Shown here in pieces: positions 33,062-44,030 of a stretch of DNA of 64,000 nucleotides. The position numbers were made by a program, and so were the translations under genes. The notes below the pieces were generated by a model, which did not search any database, had not been told where the DNA came from, and worked only from the letters and a program-made list of their open reading frames with translations. Source of the DNA: Dipylidium caninum (Eukaryota; Platyhelminthes; Cestoda; Cyclophyllidea; Dipylidiidae); contig QEYB01000738.1 of NCBI GenBank assembly GCA_017562135.1, positions 82,631 to 146,630 of the forward strand, written 5' to 3'. Every line of letters starts with the position of its first letter. The first letter of the stretch is position 1.

Positions 33062-33526
33062 TCTGCCTCTCTCAAGTTCTGCCTACATGAGCGCAGGACG
33101 CCATTTCCCCTCTCAGGTGACCATTTTATCACGCTACTGGGGCTGGGGAACACAATGCTCCCATTGACATCAGCCAGCCTCCTCTGCCACCTCCCCCTGC
33201 CACAGTTTTCACACCTCTGTTCTTTCTCTACTCTCTCATCTCCCCTCTCGTCTCATAACGCCGCCTTTCAGGGCAACTTTTGCCCCACTCACTCCAACTT
33301 TTCTCCGCCGCAAGTCACCAAGCCCCCTGGGCCACATTCTCGCATTGCAAGATTGCCTCCATTTTCCTACTCTGAGCTCATTCGAGAAGAAGGGGAAGTG
33401 AGGATGTTGCCGTCGCTGAGCACACATCCCCATTCAACTCCCGGTGTGATGGAAATGAATGTACCGGGAGGGCACTCAGATGGCCTCGTCTACCTGTCGA
33501 ACTTGTCAATGAGGCGGTTGCAATAA
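32969..33526 (+). CDS. Open frame of 185 codons, doubtful
   Basis: ATG at 32,969 and TAA at 33,524. The first 27 residues look ordinary (MSPKDIRVNFADILNALPSS). The rest is rich in Ser, Pro, His and Leu, as expected from translated CT-rich DNA. It is the longest unspliced frame outside the satellite, but its composition argues against it being one coding exon. Confidence 0.25.
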   Translation: MSPKDIRVNFADILNALPSSIRRSHLAHPMHSASLKFCLHERRTPFPLSGDHFITLLGLGNTMLPLTSASLLCHLPLPQFSHLCSFSTLSSPLSSHNAAFQGNFCPTHSNFSPPQVTKPPGPHSRIARLPPFSYSELIREEGEVRMLPSLSTHPHSTPGVMEMNVPGGHSDGLVYLSNLSMRRLQ

Positions 33527-34034
33527 ACCCCACAGAAAGCCACTTTTCGCCCAATGGAAACCACATGCTTCTGCGATGAACAAATTACTGAACCTCACCG
33601 TACACTACAAAATCTCCAAACACATGCACCGAAACCGCACACAGCCCCGCAGCCTAACAGTGAATGTCTATCCCGCTGCTTGGCCTTTACCTGAGAAAGC
33701 CTTGAGTGCAGGTGGACAGTAGAAGGGCAGCTGAACATCACTGCAATGACTCGTACTTACAAGAGTGCTGTGCGAGTGCGTCTTAGTAGGGTTGGCGAAG
33801 CGGCGCTCGAAGGATGCGGCATGCTGAGTAGACGACGATGAATGCTGTTCTCTGGGACACCCTGCTGTAAGGGCGCAGTCCTTACCTCCGTATGACTCGG
33901 ATGACATTTTCCCTCCGTGATGTCGATCAGGTAGTGCTACTTAGCAGAGCTCCAAGCAGACGGACATCGCAACATGTACAGCGGCCGCTTTCTCAACCAT
34001 TCCAATTGCAACAGTCTCTTCCTACTCGGCTCTT

Positions 34035-34247
34035 ATGCTACCGTTGGTCGCGTTTCTCGAGACAGAATTTAACGTCCACGTACTAACTTTCGTTCGTTTT
34101 TCCTATTCGATCAAGCATGCTGAAGTAGAATGCAGCAGTCGGAAGACGATCGAGGACACATTCACTGACGCATTAGTCAACGGTCTGTTAATCGTCCACC
34201 TTTCCTACCTGCCCTACTTCACCAATAAACATGACAACAGCATTTAG
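34035..34247 (+). CDS. Uncharacterised 70-residue ORF
   Basis: ATG at 34,035, TAG at 34,245. Balanced composition with a hydrophobic start (MLPLVAFLETEFNVHVLTF) and a charged middle (SRKTIEDTFTDALVNGLL). AATAAA overlaps its last codons near 34,223. The next ORF starts 16 bp before its end. Confidence 0.3.
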   Translation: MLPLVAFLETEFNVHVLTFVRFSYSIKHAEVECSSRKTIEDTFTDALVNGLLIVHLSYLPYFTNKHDNSI

Positions 34248-34647
34248 CAGACGAGACGAAGTGCCTCAGAGGCACAAGGGGAAGGAGGCACGTTTACTTC
34301 GCACTCAACTGCGCGCCTCTGTCATCCACCAATCTGCTCTGGTTGGCCATACGATTGATGCAATGGGAGAGAGCAGCCCCATCGGCCCATCGGCTGCCTA
34401 CCGCCCCCCTTGCGGATTAATCGCCCTGCCAGCATCATTACACTCGCCGCAGTCACGTCTTCGCCAAGTGAATAGTGTGGTCATGCGGAGAATGCGAGTG
34501 GACGTGTGCCTTCTACTGTTCAATATCACGAAGGCGCAAAAACGAGAGGAAAGTACGAAAAGAAGACAGTCGGAGCACGAGACCGCGGTGGGGTTGGCGC
34601 ACCTGATCTTGACCAAATGGCCTCGAGAGCAGTTTACTGCTAACTGA
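34231..34647 (+). CDS. Uncharacterised 138-residue ORF with poly(A) signal at its stop
   Basis: ATG at 34,231 and TGA at 34,645, with AATAAA starting on the last base of the stop codon. It is basic overall, with charged stretches (DEVPQRHKGKEARLLRTQLR, AQKREESTKRRQSEHE). It overlaps the 70-residue ORF by 17 bp in another frame, so at most one is the true product, or both are parts of a spliced gene. Confidence 0.35.
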   Translation: MTTAFSRRDEVPQRHKGKEARLLRTQLRASVIHQSALVGHTIDAMGESSPIGPSAAYRPPCGLIALPASLHSPQSRLRQVNSVVMRRMRVDVCLLLFNITKAQKREESTKRRQSEHETAVGLAHLILTKWPREQFTAN

Positions 34648-34652
34648 ATAAA
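34647..34652 (+). terminator. Poly(A) signal AATAAA
   Basis: AATAAA overlapping the TGA of the 138-residue ORF. Confidence 0.4.
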
Positions 34653-35334
34653 ACAGTAAACTTTACAGATGGCTTCTCCACTGCTGTTACTTCTTCCCTT
34701 TAAACGCCTCTTGCAGTTTTTAAAAGCCTCGTTTGAGGTTCGCCTTCCACTTCACCCCACTTCGATTTAAAATGAAATCAGAAGTATGCGAATACGTGCG
34801 GGCTAACGCTACTTAGGTTATGTGTGCTTGCAGTAACGGACTCTCGTTAAGACTGTTATCCATCTAATTTCGCGCCGTTATCCAGAGGATGTCAAGAAAT
34901 GGAGACATCCTCAACGACTGACGCAAAATTGGTTGGACTGCGATCCACTCGGGTAGGCACTGACCATATAGTCCTTCAACAAATCGTCATCCATCAACCG
35001 CCATGCACTCAGCTTAGAGCATTGACTATGTTGAAGGTGGTGAGATAATAAGGCAGTGTTTACACACTATCGCAGCGGTGTGGTCAAACTTCGCGGGCTC
35101 CAAAAGTCCACTCACTAATTGGTATAATGTGTAATAGACTTGCAGTATTAAACGTTCCGAATTAACCAACTTCGACATTTAGCACTTGTTCTCCAATCTC
35201 ACACATTTATTCGTCTGTTCATGAACGATCACAGGAATATGTCGCGATCTCCGCCGTCGACCTGCGGCGGTGATCATTGCAGATTTACACAAGAAGAGAT
35301 TAAATCTTGAAGTGAATCCACCTTCTTTGCGCCT

Positions 35335-35601
35335 ATGACTAGTACAGCGCAGACCCTTTGGCTGTTAATTCTCATACGAATTCACGTTTTTGTCTCACTC
35401 AACGTCTTCACTCTTGAGCTTCTGTCATTCTATAATTATACATCGCAAAAGGCCCGCAACATGCAGCGTTACCAAATTGAGGAGTTGGGCCTACGTGCCA
35501 TCCTTACTGGTTATTTGGCATCCACGGCGGTGAAAATTAACAATACTGCAACATGTAAGCATATATGCACGGATGAACAAATAAATAAATATTGCGAGTG
35601 A
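35335..35601 (+). CDS. Possible secreted protein, up to 88 residues
   Basis: ATG at 35,335 and TGA at 35,599. Residues 5-30 are strongly hydrophobic (LWLLILIRIHVFVSLNVFTL), fitting a signal peptide or anchor. The mature part has N-glycosylation sequons (NYT, NNT) and three cysteines at the end. A good donor (AACAT|GTAAGC, about 35,554) could cut off the last residues. Two overlapping AATAAA motifs (35,580-35,589) sit inside the ORF end, so an unspliced message might end there. Confidence 0.35.
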   Translation: MTSTAQTLWLLILIRIHVFVSLNVFTLELLSFYNYTSQKARNMQRYQIEELGLRAILTGYLASTAVKINNTATCKHICTDEQINKYCE

Positions 35602-36165
35602 AAGCTAATGAGGCCCTAACAGCACTCGAATAAGTATTATCAGCTTACCTGGCTCGATGCCATGTGAAAAATCAAAAATTATTGCGATTCCTTTGCCAAC
35701 TTAGCGCGATTTCTGTCACGTGTCTGGTCTCTGTGCTCTCGACAATGTCGTCGTCCACTTCCCTCGGCTAGTCCCCACTGCAATCAACTTGGTGAACACC
35801 TCCAGCATGTTGTGAACATTCCATCCTGAGATTAATATCGTTTGCCATCAAGCAAACAGTTTCGTGACAAAATCACTTGTAGTTGCTGCTTCTCTGGTTT
35901 CCTGCCACAGTCCCCACCACAGCGCACAATTTTCCGCAGAGCGCAACACGTCGTCCACGTAAAGGAGGACTGAAACACCTTTAGATCACCTCTACTTAGA
36001 GGACACATGAAAAATGTTTAGAAATATAGTAGACTGCGGACGATTGTAAAGCACATCGTCAACACAGGGGATGATTAGAAATAATTTTACATCAGTTGAC
36101 CAGCATTGCTTCCCCACTACACAACCTACGACGGATCCGCGAAGAAGGCTATACGTCGACACACA

Positions 36166-36171
36166 TTTATT
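36166..36171 (-). terminator. Poly(A) signal AATAAA
   Basis: AATAAA on the minus strand about 175 bp after the stop of the small-exon gene. Confidence 0.4.
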
Positions 36172-36343
36172 GGAGTTTGTGCAGGGGGCAAGGGAGGGGC
36201 TCTGCACTCACATTTCGCCGAAGAGGGACTGAGGTGGTGTCGTTGGGAGCGGGCCCTAGATTGCTCGGCGAACCCTTCTACGCCTTCGTAGTTTTGGCGG
36301 TGAAGTCGGCGCGGCGATGCCACATGCAAGGTAAGAAATTTTG

Positions 36344-37198
36344 TCAAGGCAAGTAGGACGCCACTGTCATGTTGGCATGAAAGGACGATGCAACGTTAGA
36401 AAATGTCTGATACCTCAAACAGATGGGTTAGACGCAAATGGTGGCTACTTACGTTTAGGGGACGTGTGCATTTCTGCCATTCTGTCGGGACACGTTGCCC
36501 AAACTGAAAATAAGTAAAAGAGAAGTCACATGACTCTCATCCACACAAATATCACCAGGCGTTGGCGTGTGCGCCCTAGGTCTAGCTATTCTAGTGGAGA
36601 ACACAAACTGACGGTGCCCAAGCACCAAGTTTCAGGTTTCACTTGACCTCCTACAGACCGTTGCTTCACTGGCAACCTCCCCACACACTAATATGAGGCT
36701 GACAAGAGCATCAGTGTGTCACATCAATGCAGGGAGAATGGAGAGAGTGAAAAATGGTTGGTGCAAGCGACGACTCACCACGTGCGAGAATTTCCTGAGG
36801 TAACCGCTTAGCGATATCAAGAACTTGTGCTGAAAGATGGAGAAAAGGAGGTTAGTAGAGAGCTTCCTTCGCTTACCGCCCCAGTAGGCAAGAATGAGAT
36901 CTATGCCGGTGATGGCGTGAAGGCAAAGAAGAACAACGTCCGTCCTTAGTGGACACAACTGACATCAGGAAAGCCCTTCAAGTTTGTGTCAAGGAAACGA
37001 AGAGACAGAATTTCCCCAGAGGAGTGCTTGTTACGTACCCCGGCGTAAATTTTCTTCTCTGACATTTTGTGGCATTTTAGGCACAATCGCCTCATTAAGT
37101 TGTCTCTCAGCCCTCGCATCCTCGATCTCAGATCTATCACGGAGAGCAGAGGAAACATCCCGTAAGCCATTCACCCTATCGATCATGGCCAACAGCAA
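36344..37198 (-). CDS. Multi-exon gene of very small exons, membrane segment
   Basis: Candidate exons on the minus strand: 37,198-37,039, 36,958-36,877, 36,829-36,779, 36,503-36,453, and 36,363-36,344 with TGA. The intron at 36,830-36,876 is 47 bp with a perfect TACTAAC and ATCTTTCAG; the exon after 36,504 follows TTACTTATTTTCAG and ends CCTAAAC|GTAAGT. The last four exons join in phase: a membrane segment (DVVLLCLHAITGIDLILAYW), then AQVLDIAKRLPQEILAR and WATCPDRMAEMHTSPK. The first exon is helical and charged (SALRDRSEIEDARAERQLNE) and open only in one frame. Its best donor (GGG|GTACGT) is out of phase with the next exon by one; a weaker donor (AAT|GTCAGA) would be in phase. Two exons are exactly 51 bp. 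No family recognised; the first join is unresolved. Confidence 0.4.
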
Positions 37199-37467
37199 CT
37201 CGTGACACGGTCATACACGAGAACCCACCTTTCCAACAAAATAGGCATTCGGGACTGAAGAGCATTCAGTGAAGGTCTCCAAATTTATAGGCCACGAGAG
37301 CCAACAGCAATGAGTAAGATTTGAAACCAGTCCCCGTTGCTCATTGACCGCCCAGTTGACTTCAGTCGATGCGAGCGTATCGACTCGTAATTCGCCACCT
37401 CATTGCTACCAATCGACGAATGTCCTAGAAACACCAATCAGACAGCAACGAAGAATACGCATTAATC

Positions 37468-37659
37468 ATGAAGTCCGCCTTTGGACGCTGTCGAAAATCG
37501 TGCATTGCCAACGCCGACGTAGAAATGGTGCCTTCAATGGGTGTAGTTGCAGCATTATCCACTGGTGAACGGGTGAAATATCTTCTCCCTTCGTTCACTC
37601 CTTCGATTTACGACATAATCTGCCTAGTGGGGGAGCGCTCAATGTCTAATTTAATTTAG
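37468..37659 (+). CDS. Uncharacterised 63-residue ORF, strand uncertain
   Basis: ATG at 37,468, TAG at 37,657. It is protein-like (VVAALSTGERVKYLLPSF). The minus strand over 37,430-37,600 is also open and protein-like, and could be an upstream exon of the minus-strand gene below 37.2 kb. I cannot decide between them. Confidence 0.2.
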   Translation: MKSAFGRCRKSCIANADVEMVPSMGVVAALSTGERVKYLLPSFTPSIYDIICLVGERSMSNLI

Positions 37660-37976
37660 AATGCCTTCTTTTTAATATCACGCAAGTGGAGACATTAAAA
37701 CTCCACCATTTTGCAAGTACCACGCATTGTGTCAGTTGGAATGACAGGTTAAGTGATTGGTAAAGATCAAAGTGAAACCTAGCACAAATTCCCCCGGAGT
37801 ATGATAAGGAAAATGATTTGCTTTTAAGACACCTACCCCTCTCTCATCCCTGCAGACAGCGAGCGAGCGAGTAGAACGGTACAGAAACATTCCTACTGTC
37901 GAAGATACTTTCTATCATTTGACCAATATCTTCCATCTTCCCTTGTTAATTCTCCCCTGTCTTCGATGTAAAGATC

Positions 37977-38213
37977 ATGCCTAGTAGGTGTTGCGATCCT
38001 CTTTTCGAGATTCGAATGTGCTCCTACTGGATCTGGCACCCATCTGGATCACCTGTCACCTCGAGCCCCCCAGGCCAGTTCAACACTCGATGTGACGTCT
38101 CCGATGTCACACATCTGTCAGTGGGAGATTTGGACGACCGTCGTACTGCAAACTGCGACGGGGAGCTAAAGAACTCGCAACTTCCACAGGCGTGCCTGCA
38201 TGCAAGCAATTGA
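37977..38213 (+). CDS. Uncharacterised cysteine-containing 78-residue ORF
   Basis: ATG at 37,977, TGA at 38,211. It has six cysteines (MPSRCCDP, RMCSYW, TRCDVSD, ANCDGE, QACLH) and no signal peptide. No splice or poly(A) support. Confidence 0.25.
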   Translation: MPSRCCDPLFEIRMCSYWIWHPSGSPVTSSPPGQFNTRCDVSDVTHLSVGDLDDRRTANCDGELKNSQLPQACLHASN

Positions 38214-38306
38214 TGTTAATCTCAGTGTGAAATGTCTTCGACATGGTGACTGTCACCACCGAGTTTGTCCGAGTCTAAGATGCTTAATTTGCTTCATTCG
38301 AAAAGC

Positions 38307-38627
38307 TTAAGATTGCAAATTAGTCGTAAATTCAGCCAAATAAAGGGTCCCCTGTGGGGGCACACGGGCTCTCACCACATTGTCCCGATAGTGTGTGAAC
38401 ACCGCCATATCATCCCAGGACCTTGAACTTAGTCGTCGTCCTAACCGGGGTGTGAGTGTGTCCAGGTCAGATAGGGTAGTCTTGACCTTGACCATGCTGA
38501 CAGTCCGGCCTGAGCTTGTCTCACAATATTTCGTGTCAGTGAACTGATTGGCTGGCTGGCTGACCGGCCACCTAATGGTCATACTTTCCGTCCAGTTGCA
38601 GAAGAAAATTCGATAGATTTTAAACAT
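38307..38627 (-). CDS. Uncharacterised 106-residue ORF
   Basis: ATG at 38,627 and TAA at 38,307, uninterrupted. Ordinary composition with charged and aromatic residues (RIFFCNWTESMTIRW, RSWDDMAVFTHYRDNVVRAR). It is one of the better unspliced ORFs of the window by residue mix. It may be a fragment of a mobile element; no motif identifies it. Confidence 0.35.
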   Translation of the reverse strand: MFKIYRIFFCNWTESMTIRWPVSQPANQFTDTKYCETSSGRTVSMVKVKTTLSDLDTLTPRLGRRLSSRSWDDMAVFTHYRDNVVRARVPPQGTLYLAEFTTNLQS

Positions 38628-38639
38628 GGCTTCGGTTCT

Positions 38640-39808
38640 CTAAGGATCATCCCATCAGCCACTGCAAGACAGTTGATGAAATCTTTCTAGAGTCAAATCA
38701 GGAGTCACTTAGGTCCAAAGATGGCCTCTCGAGGAACTCACCAAGTATTAACATTCTTAAGTCTGTATGGCAGGATTTAAATAACCAAAGTGAGAGCAGC
38801 GTTAACCTGGTCGAATGAAGAACTCGGAAGAGTTGTTTCGCGGCTAAGGTGGGCCCTGCGTGTGAGATGGACTGGAAAGGTGCATAAAATGGGTCGAGGC
38901 AGTGGGAGGCGCTATGGGAAACTTGCCTCAAACGAGTCCGATGCTGTGGTGCTAGTGGACTTGAAAGCCCTCTCGTCTCTAGGGCGGACCACCACCTAAA
39001 AAAAGGGCAAGCTTATCGTTCGGATGTCTCGCGAAACACTTTTCTTTGCTTTCACCTCATAAATATCCTTATTCTATTTGAGGGGATTAAGGTGGTCGGG
39101 GGTGAGAAAGGGGAAGAGAGAGAAGTAAGGAGGAGATGGCAGACGGGGGTGACAATTGGCCTGAATGCAACTACTTGTGCACACGGCAATCAAACTGTCT
39201 GTGGCACCTCCTCCTGCTTCTGAAGTCTATTTGAACTATCAGTTGACGTCTAAAATAGGCTGTTAAAATGCTTTTCCACTTCCCATTTTCCCTTTTGCCT
39301 ACCTAGTCCCGTCAGGTACCCTGTATCGTTACTCGACGGGTGGTTCCTCTTTACAGAAGGGAGGAGAGTAAAGACCATGTTGAAGGTAGCTCATCCTTTT
39401 CGAAACCGTCTCATCCTACCTGACCGTCCGAGGCCGATGACTGAGTCACCAGTTCATCGTTAAGCTCCAGAAAAAAACATGCCAATCATTAAGCAACGCT
39501 GCATCATAAACTTCGTCTAATGCATGTCTCTTCAATCGCCACAGACTCGTCCAGAACCATTTTGTAAACCTTGACATCCATCTCATACAACGTGCCTACC
39601 TTGGCCCAGAAAAGGCTCTTCCGCGTGCTTCACTCAACCAAGTTAAAGTAGGACTCAATTCGGGCAATTTAAGCATTGCAAAACTGACTTAATGATGCTG
39701 GGACATGGTGAAAGACGTGAGAGAACACCTCCTGTGTTGATCGACTCCCGCACTGACCTTAAAACTACCTCGATTGTCGTGACACAGTTGGCGGAGGCGA
39801 CAGAGCTC
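38640..39808. other. No gene supported
   Basis: A GTG-initiated plus frame at 38,790-38,999 contains AVVLVDLKALSS. A related stretch at about 40,310-40,345 reads VIVLADLKGSS, suggesting another short duplicated coding fragment. Confidence 0.3.
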
Positions 39809-39907
39809 CTACGAAACCAGAGACTTAATTGACTTAATTGGCAGACCAGCCAGCAGGGCACACGTTGTCACCACAAGAGCCAAGGCGATGTAAATGTGAG
39901 GTAGACT
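39809..39907 (-). CDS. Possible signal-peptide exon
   Basis: After a potential acceptor (GAAAATAG) the minus strand reads a hydrophobic segment (HIYIALALVVTTCALLAGLP), then stops at TAG (39,811-39,809). That TAG could itself be an acceptor (GGTTTCGTAG) for a short cysteine-bearing exon reading ELCRLRQLCHDNRG. No ATG was found. Confidence 0.2.
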   Translation of the reverse strand, partial: SLPHIYIALALVVTTCALLAGLPIKSIKSLVS

Positions 39908-40553
39908 CTATTTTCAAGTAAAATGGCCAACAGTCGACATTTTTTAGTATTGGTCCCAATTAAGCGTCTTCTGTCACTTTTCCTCATTTATATTCGAAAT
40001 ATTAACTCAATTTTCGTGCAACAACTTCCTTCGCCACATCTGCCACATCCGAACTATAACTCCAATCCATTTATCTCCACTTCTTCCCTCTACCCACGCT
40101 CAGACCCGAGAGACGTCATTGTGAGATGACCAAGGCGTTAGTCGTCTGGACCAGTATGGAGAATGTGGATTTTGAGTGCAGTCAGAAGGCCGATTGAGAA
40201 TGCATGAAACTGTTTCCAATCACGCCAACATCATACTGACCGACAGACAGACCTCTTTGAACGCTGAGCTGATGCCTCTTCGCCTGAGCACCAGGTGGGA
40301 GAAGAGAAACGCGTCATAGTGCTGGCGGATTTGAAGGGGTCAAGCAAGGTCAAATGGAATTGTGCATTGCATTTCGCTTGAAGTCAGGTTGAGCAATCGG
40401 CCCTTCCTTTTGAGCAAATCACTTTGTCGGCGACAAAATCTTCCGCATGGACAATCTTCCCGAGTCAGTGTTTCGGTGGGAGTGGCGACCATCACGAGGT
40501 AGCGTATTTACTTGAATAATGTGAAGGAATGGACGAGACTGCGAGTTGGCTGG

Positions 40554-40561
40554 TTAAATAG
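40554..40561 (+). promoter_or_regulatory. TATA-like element
   Basis: TTAAATAG in GGTTAAATAGG, 82 bp upstream of the signal-peptide ORF at 40,643. Confidence 0.3.
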
Positions 40562-40642
40562 GCACAGACGTCTTTCAGCTTTGTTTACAAAAAGCTCAGA
40601 GACCGAGGAATGATCAAGCGAATGTGAGCTAATATTTGATTA

Positions 40643-40870
40643 GTGCTATACGCGGTGCACTTTGCCCTTCTCGTCCCTTTCGGTGGTTCGATTGCTGCGG
40701 TTGAGGCCATACACGCATACACTTGTGCGGCTGGAACTCCGAGGCTGGAATCCACTGGTCCCTTTTTACAGCTTAATCCCACTTCTGCGAACGGGTTAGG
40801 AGCGAGCAACGTGGATGAATCCAAACATAAATATAAGAAAGTTGAAAAACATGATGATGAAGACTTTTAG
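40643..40870 (+). CDS. Possible small secreted protein without ATG start
   Basis: A 75-codon frame opens with GTG directly after a TTA codon and an upstream TGA. The first 22 residues (LYAVHFALLVPFGGSIAAV) read as a signal peptide. The C-terminus is highly charged (KHKYKKVEKHDDEDF). A TATA-like TTAAATAG lies upstream. The expected ATG is replaced by GTG, as TTG replaces it in the family P copy at 11.5 kb. Alternatively this is a second exon after the TTTGATTAG acceptor-like string. Inactive, mis-sequenced or spliced; not resolved. Confidence 0.3.
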   Translation: MLYAVHFALLVPFGGSIAAVEAIHAYTCAAGTPRLESTGPFLQLNPTSANGLGASNVDESKHKYKKVEKHDDEDF

Positions 40871-40879
40871 CGAAGGATT

Positions 40880-43429
40880 CTCGCGTCATTAACTAACGTG
40901 ACAGTTAGGCATAACAGTTAAAGAAGAATTTCCCTGCACCAAGGAAGGCAGTTCTGGGGACAAGAGAAAGGAGAGAAGGATCACGAGGTGAAGCTAACGT
41001 GAGCGAGTGGTTGTCAGTTCTTGAAAATAATTAATGGTGACGAGTTGGCAAGGATCAGCTGATGTGGTAGATGTTTCCACACAATCCGTTGCCGTCTCAC
41101 AGAAGGATATGGGTGGAGCAGTGGGAGAGTGGATGGACTGTTGGGGAGAAAGTTATTAGAATGGTCGGTTGTAGGAACGCCGAAGCGTAGGGGGTGTGAA
41201 GGAATAGAATGAATCATGAGGCTGCGAGAAGAGGACCAATGTCCTCGAGAGTGGGCACACTGCATTGGAAGGTGGATTGAGGCACGAAGAAGTGAGGATC
41301 GCATTTAACTGTTTTGCCAAGGTGACAGAATGTGGTTAGTGACATGAGAATTTACAGAACAGTGTCACTTTCCGTTTCATCTCACTTAACCGACCGAGAT
41401 ACTGTCAATGCCACCTCATTACATCTCACCTCACATCGCCTCATTTATACTCCTTCCTCTTTCCCTATTTTCTTCCTTCTTCTCCCCTCTCCCCTCATTC
41501 CCTCATCGTCCATAATGTGTGAAGTGAAAGTGTCAGAAATTTGACTGTTTCGCTTTCGATCGGACAAGATACGCTCTCCTACAGTGTTTATTTCTATCTT
41601 TACAAATCTAATTATTTCGGCCACAGAAGATGTCCACTGCTCATTCCATATGACGACTTCTACGCACGTACAATCACTTTCTTCGTACTCATGTCGCTTT
41701 AGTCTTTAAAACCCTTCACTTTTGTGTCTCAACTCCACCCACAAGGCTTTCTTCACTCGTATGTGATGAGGTGAAGCTGTAACAAGCCCATTGTCATCCT
41801 GTCCTTTCCTACTGCCCTTGTCCAAGAAGTTAACTATCACCTTTAGGGTCCTTAGCTACAAGTCAATGTGGTGCAGATTTGCAGTGGATTGATGTTTTGC
41901 AAATGAATACTACCCGAAGGATGCTGTTTGATGGAAAGGCGAGAGTGAATGTGATATAATGGCTTCAACGTCTTAAAACCAACCTCTACACCAAAGTGCA
42001 TCTCGGTATTGCGGGATAGGAGATCTTCGATTAAGTTGCGTGCAAGGCACATTGCGCCACATTTAATCATATTTCTGTACTACATCCTCTCGTATGCGCG
42101 CGTGTGTATACGCAAAAGCATAGATTTGATATGCAGAAGAGAGACGACCGAACAATCAATGCGCCTGAGTGCGAACAGTTAAGACCGAAGGTGACCTTTT
42201 TGGAGAAAAAGACCCAAGTTACGCCGCAGATTTGAGATGCACAAATGAATTCTTGTAGGAAGGCAATTAATTCGCGACACTAACCTGAAAACCATGCCGC
42301 CTTAAATCCCTTGAACAAGCCATAAGTCACGGGAGGTGGTTAAATAAGCCGTCCGGCCCAACCCACCGATCCAAAACCATCCGATGAACTACCACCTTTG
42401 ATCCACTAAAACGATCGCTAAATAACTTCTTCCTTTCCTGCCGCTTTCATTTATCGTTCTGTAGTAAGAAAATAGGGGCAATGGGCCTAGTGCAGGCAAG
42501 TGGCCTTGAGGGCTTGAGAACGAGTGAAGTTGGAGAGAATGGTACAAGAATGACGCTGATAGGCACTTTTGCGAGGAAGAGAGGTGGGAGAGTAGAGATT
42601 TGTGAAACGGCAAAGGAGGCGGATTGATGTTAAATAGAGCCTTGAACGATGACAAAATAATGATTTGCTGGAAGGTAAATCGGGTCCCCTTTGCCTGCTA
42701 TTACCGCCAGCATTTTTGCATCCCAACTCGCTGACGCTATCGGGGCCTTGCCTTCAAGTCTTCTGCGCTCTGAGATGACACAAGACAGTCGAGCAGGTAG
42801 CGGCTGGTAGAGAGCATAATCCATTTGAAATACCCGAGTGTGAGTCCGAAGTGAGAGCCTTCTTGGGCCTAAAGGACAGTCACTCTGGCAATGGGTCGTC
42901 TGAAACAGAATGGTGTAGTTGAGACCCTTTGACATGCGTCAATAGGTGAACACGGTGAAAGCGGGATTGAGGTAATTTTGTGTACCCCGAAAATCGAGAG
43001 AGTGAAAATGGGTGTTGTTATACGACATCTTCCACGACAGTCACACACTCCGACCGTAAAAGCTTAGGGCGCATGCGGTATTTCTCTTCGCTTTGACACG
43101 AGGGTGTCGAGCTTTCTGCCGCTTTTCTCAAGCTCAAGGCAACATGGTAAACGAATTATCTTTCCTAAAATAGATACCATCATCTGCGCATATGCGTCGC
43201 GGGCTATGTGTACGCCGCAGTCTTCCAAGTCTACACGAAGGCAATGAGCCCTGTGGGGCAATTTGGCGTATTGTGCCTAGAATGTGGCCGAATCACGCCT
43301 CCCACTTATACGTCAATTGAGTGTATTGTGTTCTCGCTGCCAACACTGGGTCAAATGTGTTAGTCCGTCGTCTTCACTCCTGCCCCTGTAGTGAGTGGCA
43401 AGCGGAGTTTCAATAGAAAAGATACCAGC
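40880..43429. other. No gene supported; small family Q fragment
   Basis: 41,740-41,810 carries family Q blocks (TTCTTCACTCGTATGTGATG, GTGAAGCTGTAA). Elsewhere short frames only. A TTAAATAAG string near 42,343 resembles the other TATA sites but no ORF follows it. Confidence 0.35.
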
Positions 43430-44030
43430 TGTGAATGAAACACATCAACTGATATCCAGTCACATTTGACTAGTGAACTCGTCAAGGACCAGACTGATGC
43501 AAGATGACGACTGGTCTCCACTCCTTGCATGATCAAGTGCCGCTCCTCTATGCAGCCTGAGTTGCAGTCAAAAGAAGCTGACCGAGTTTTGGACTTATTT
43601 AAAAGCCCAGTCAGGAGGCTATCCACCTATCGAACTAAAAGGGCACTGCAGGCAGCGCTTTTCATTGCGTCGTATTCGATCGCAATTCGTGCTTGATAGT
43701 GCACGGCTGGCTAAGGGGAAGCCATTGGAAGCAGAGAGATGATTATCTGTCCTGTCTCCAGTCCACCCTCACTGCTCCGATGCAGCAGTAGCGATTTCCC
43801 TCTGCATCAGAGACATCGTAAAGCACGGCTTCATTGAAGGCCACAACCAAGAAGGAAATTCTTGAACTACTTTCTGTGCCAAGAAGACGTGTAGCATAAT
43901 ATGCAGCGGTGAGAGTGTTGGGCAGTCAAGCTTCCTTCATTCCTGCAATTATAACTTTGCAAATCTCGCACATGAACCGTGTCCCATCGCATTTCTTACC
44001 GTCGACGATACTCAACGAGAACTTACTAAG
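43430..44030 (+). pseudogene. Family P copy, fullest module
   Basis: It has all recognisable family parts: the upstream block CACATCAACTGATATCCAGT (43,441), GAGTTGCAGTCAAAAGAAG (43,559), TATTTAAA (43,596) and AAAGGGCACTGCA (43,638). The signal-peptide frame from 43,646 (QAALFIASYSIAI, with CTG at the start position) hits TGA at 43,694. The downstream exon at 43,793-43,912 reads SLCIRDIVKHGFIEGHNQEG, preceded by GCAGCAGTAG. Near 43,980-44,010, TGTCCCATCGCATT matches the end of the 11.4-kb copy. Start and frame are lost, so the gene is dead here, but the promoter is well kept. Confidence 0.5.
43596..43603 (+). promoter_or_regulatory. TATA box of family P copy
   Basis: TATTTAAA, 50 bp before the signal-peptide frame; conserved in four copies. 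Confidence 0.5.

Noticed and set aside
33100..33420. C-terminal two thirds of the 185-codon plus frame as a Ser/Pro/His-rich protein
   Set aside because: The composition is what CT-rich DNA gives in this frame, and the opposite strand is partly open too.
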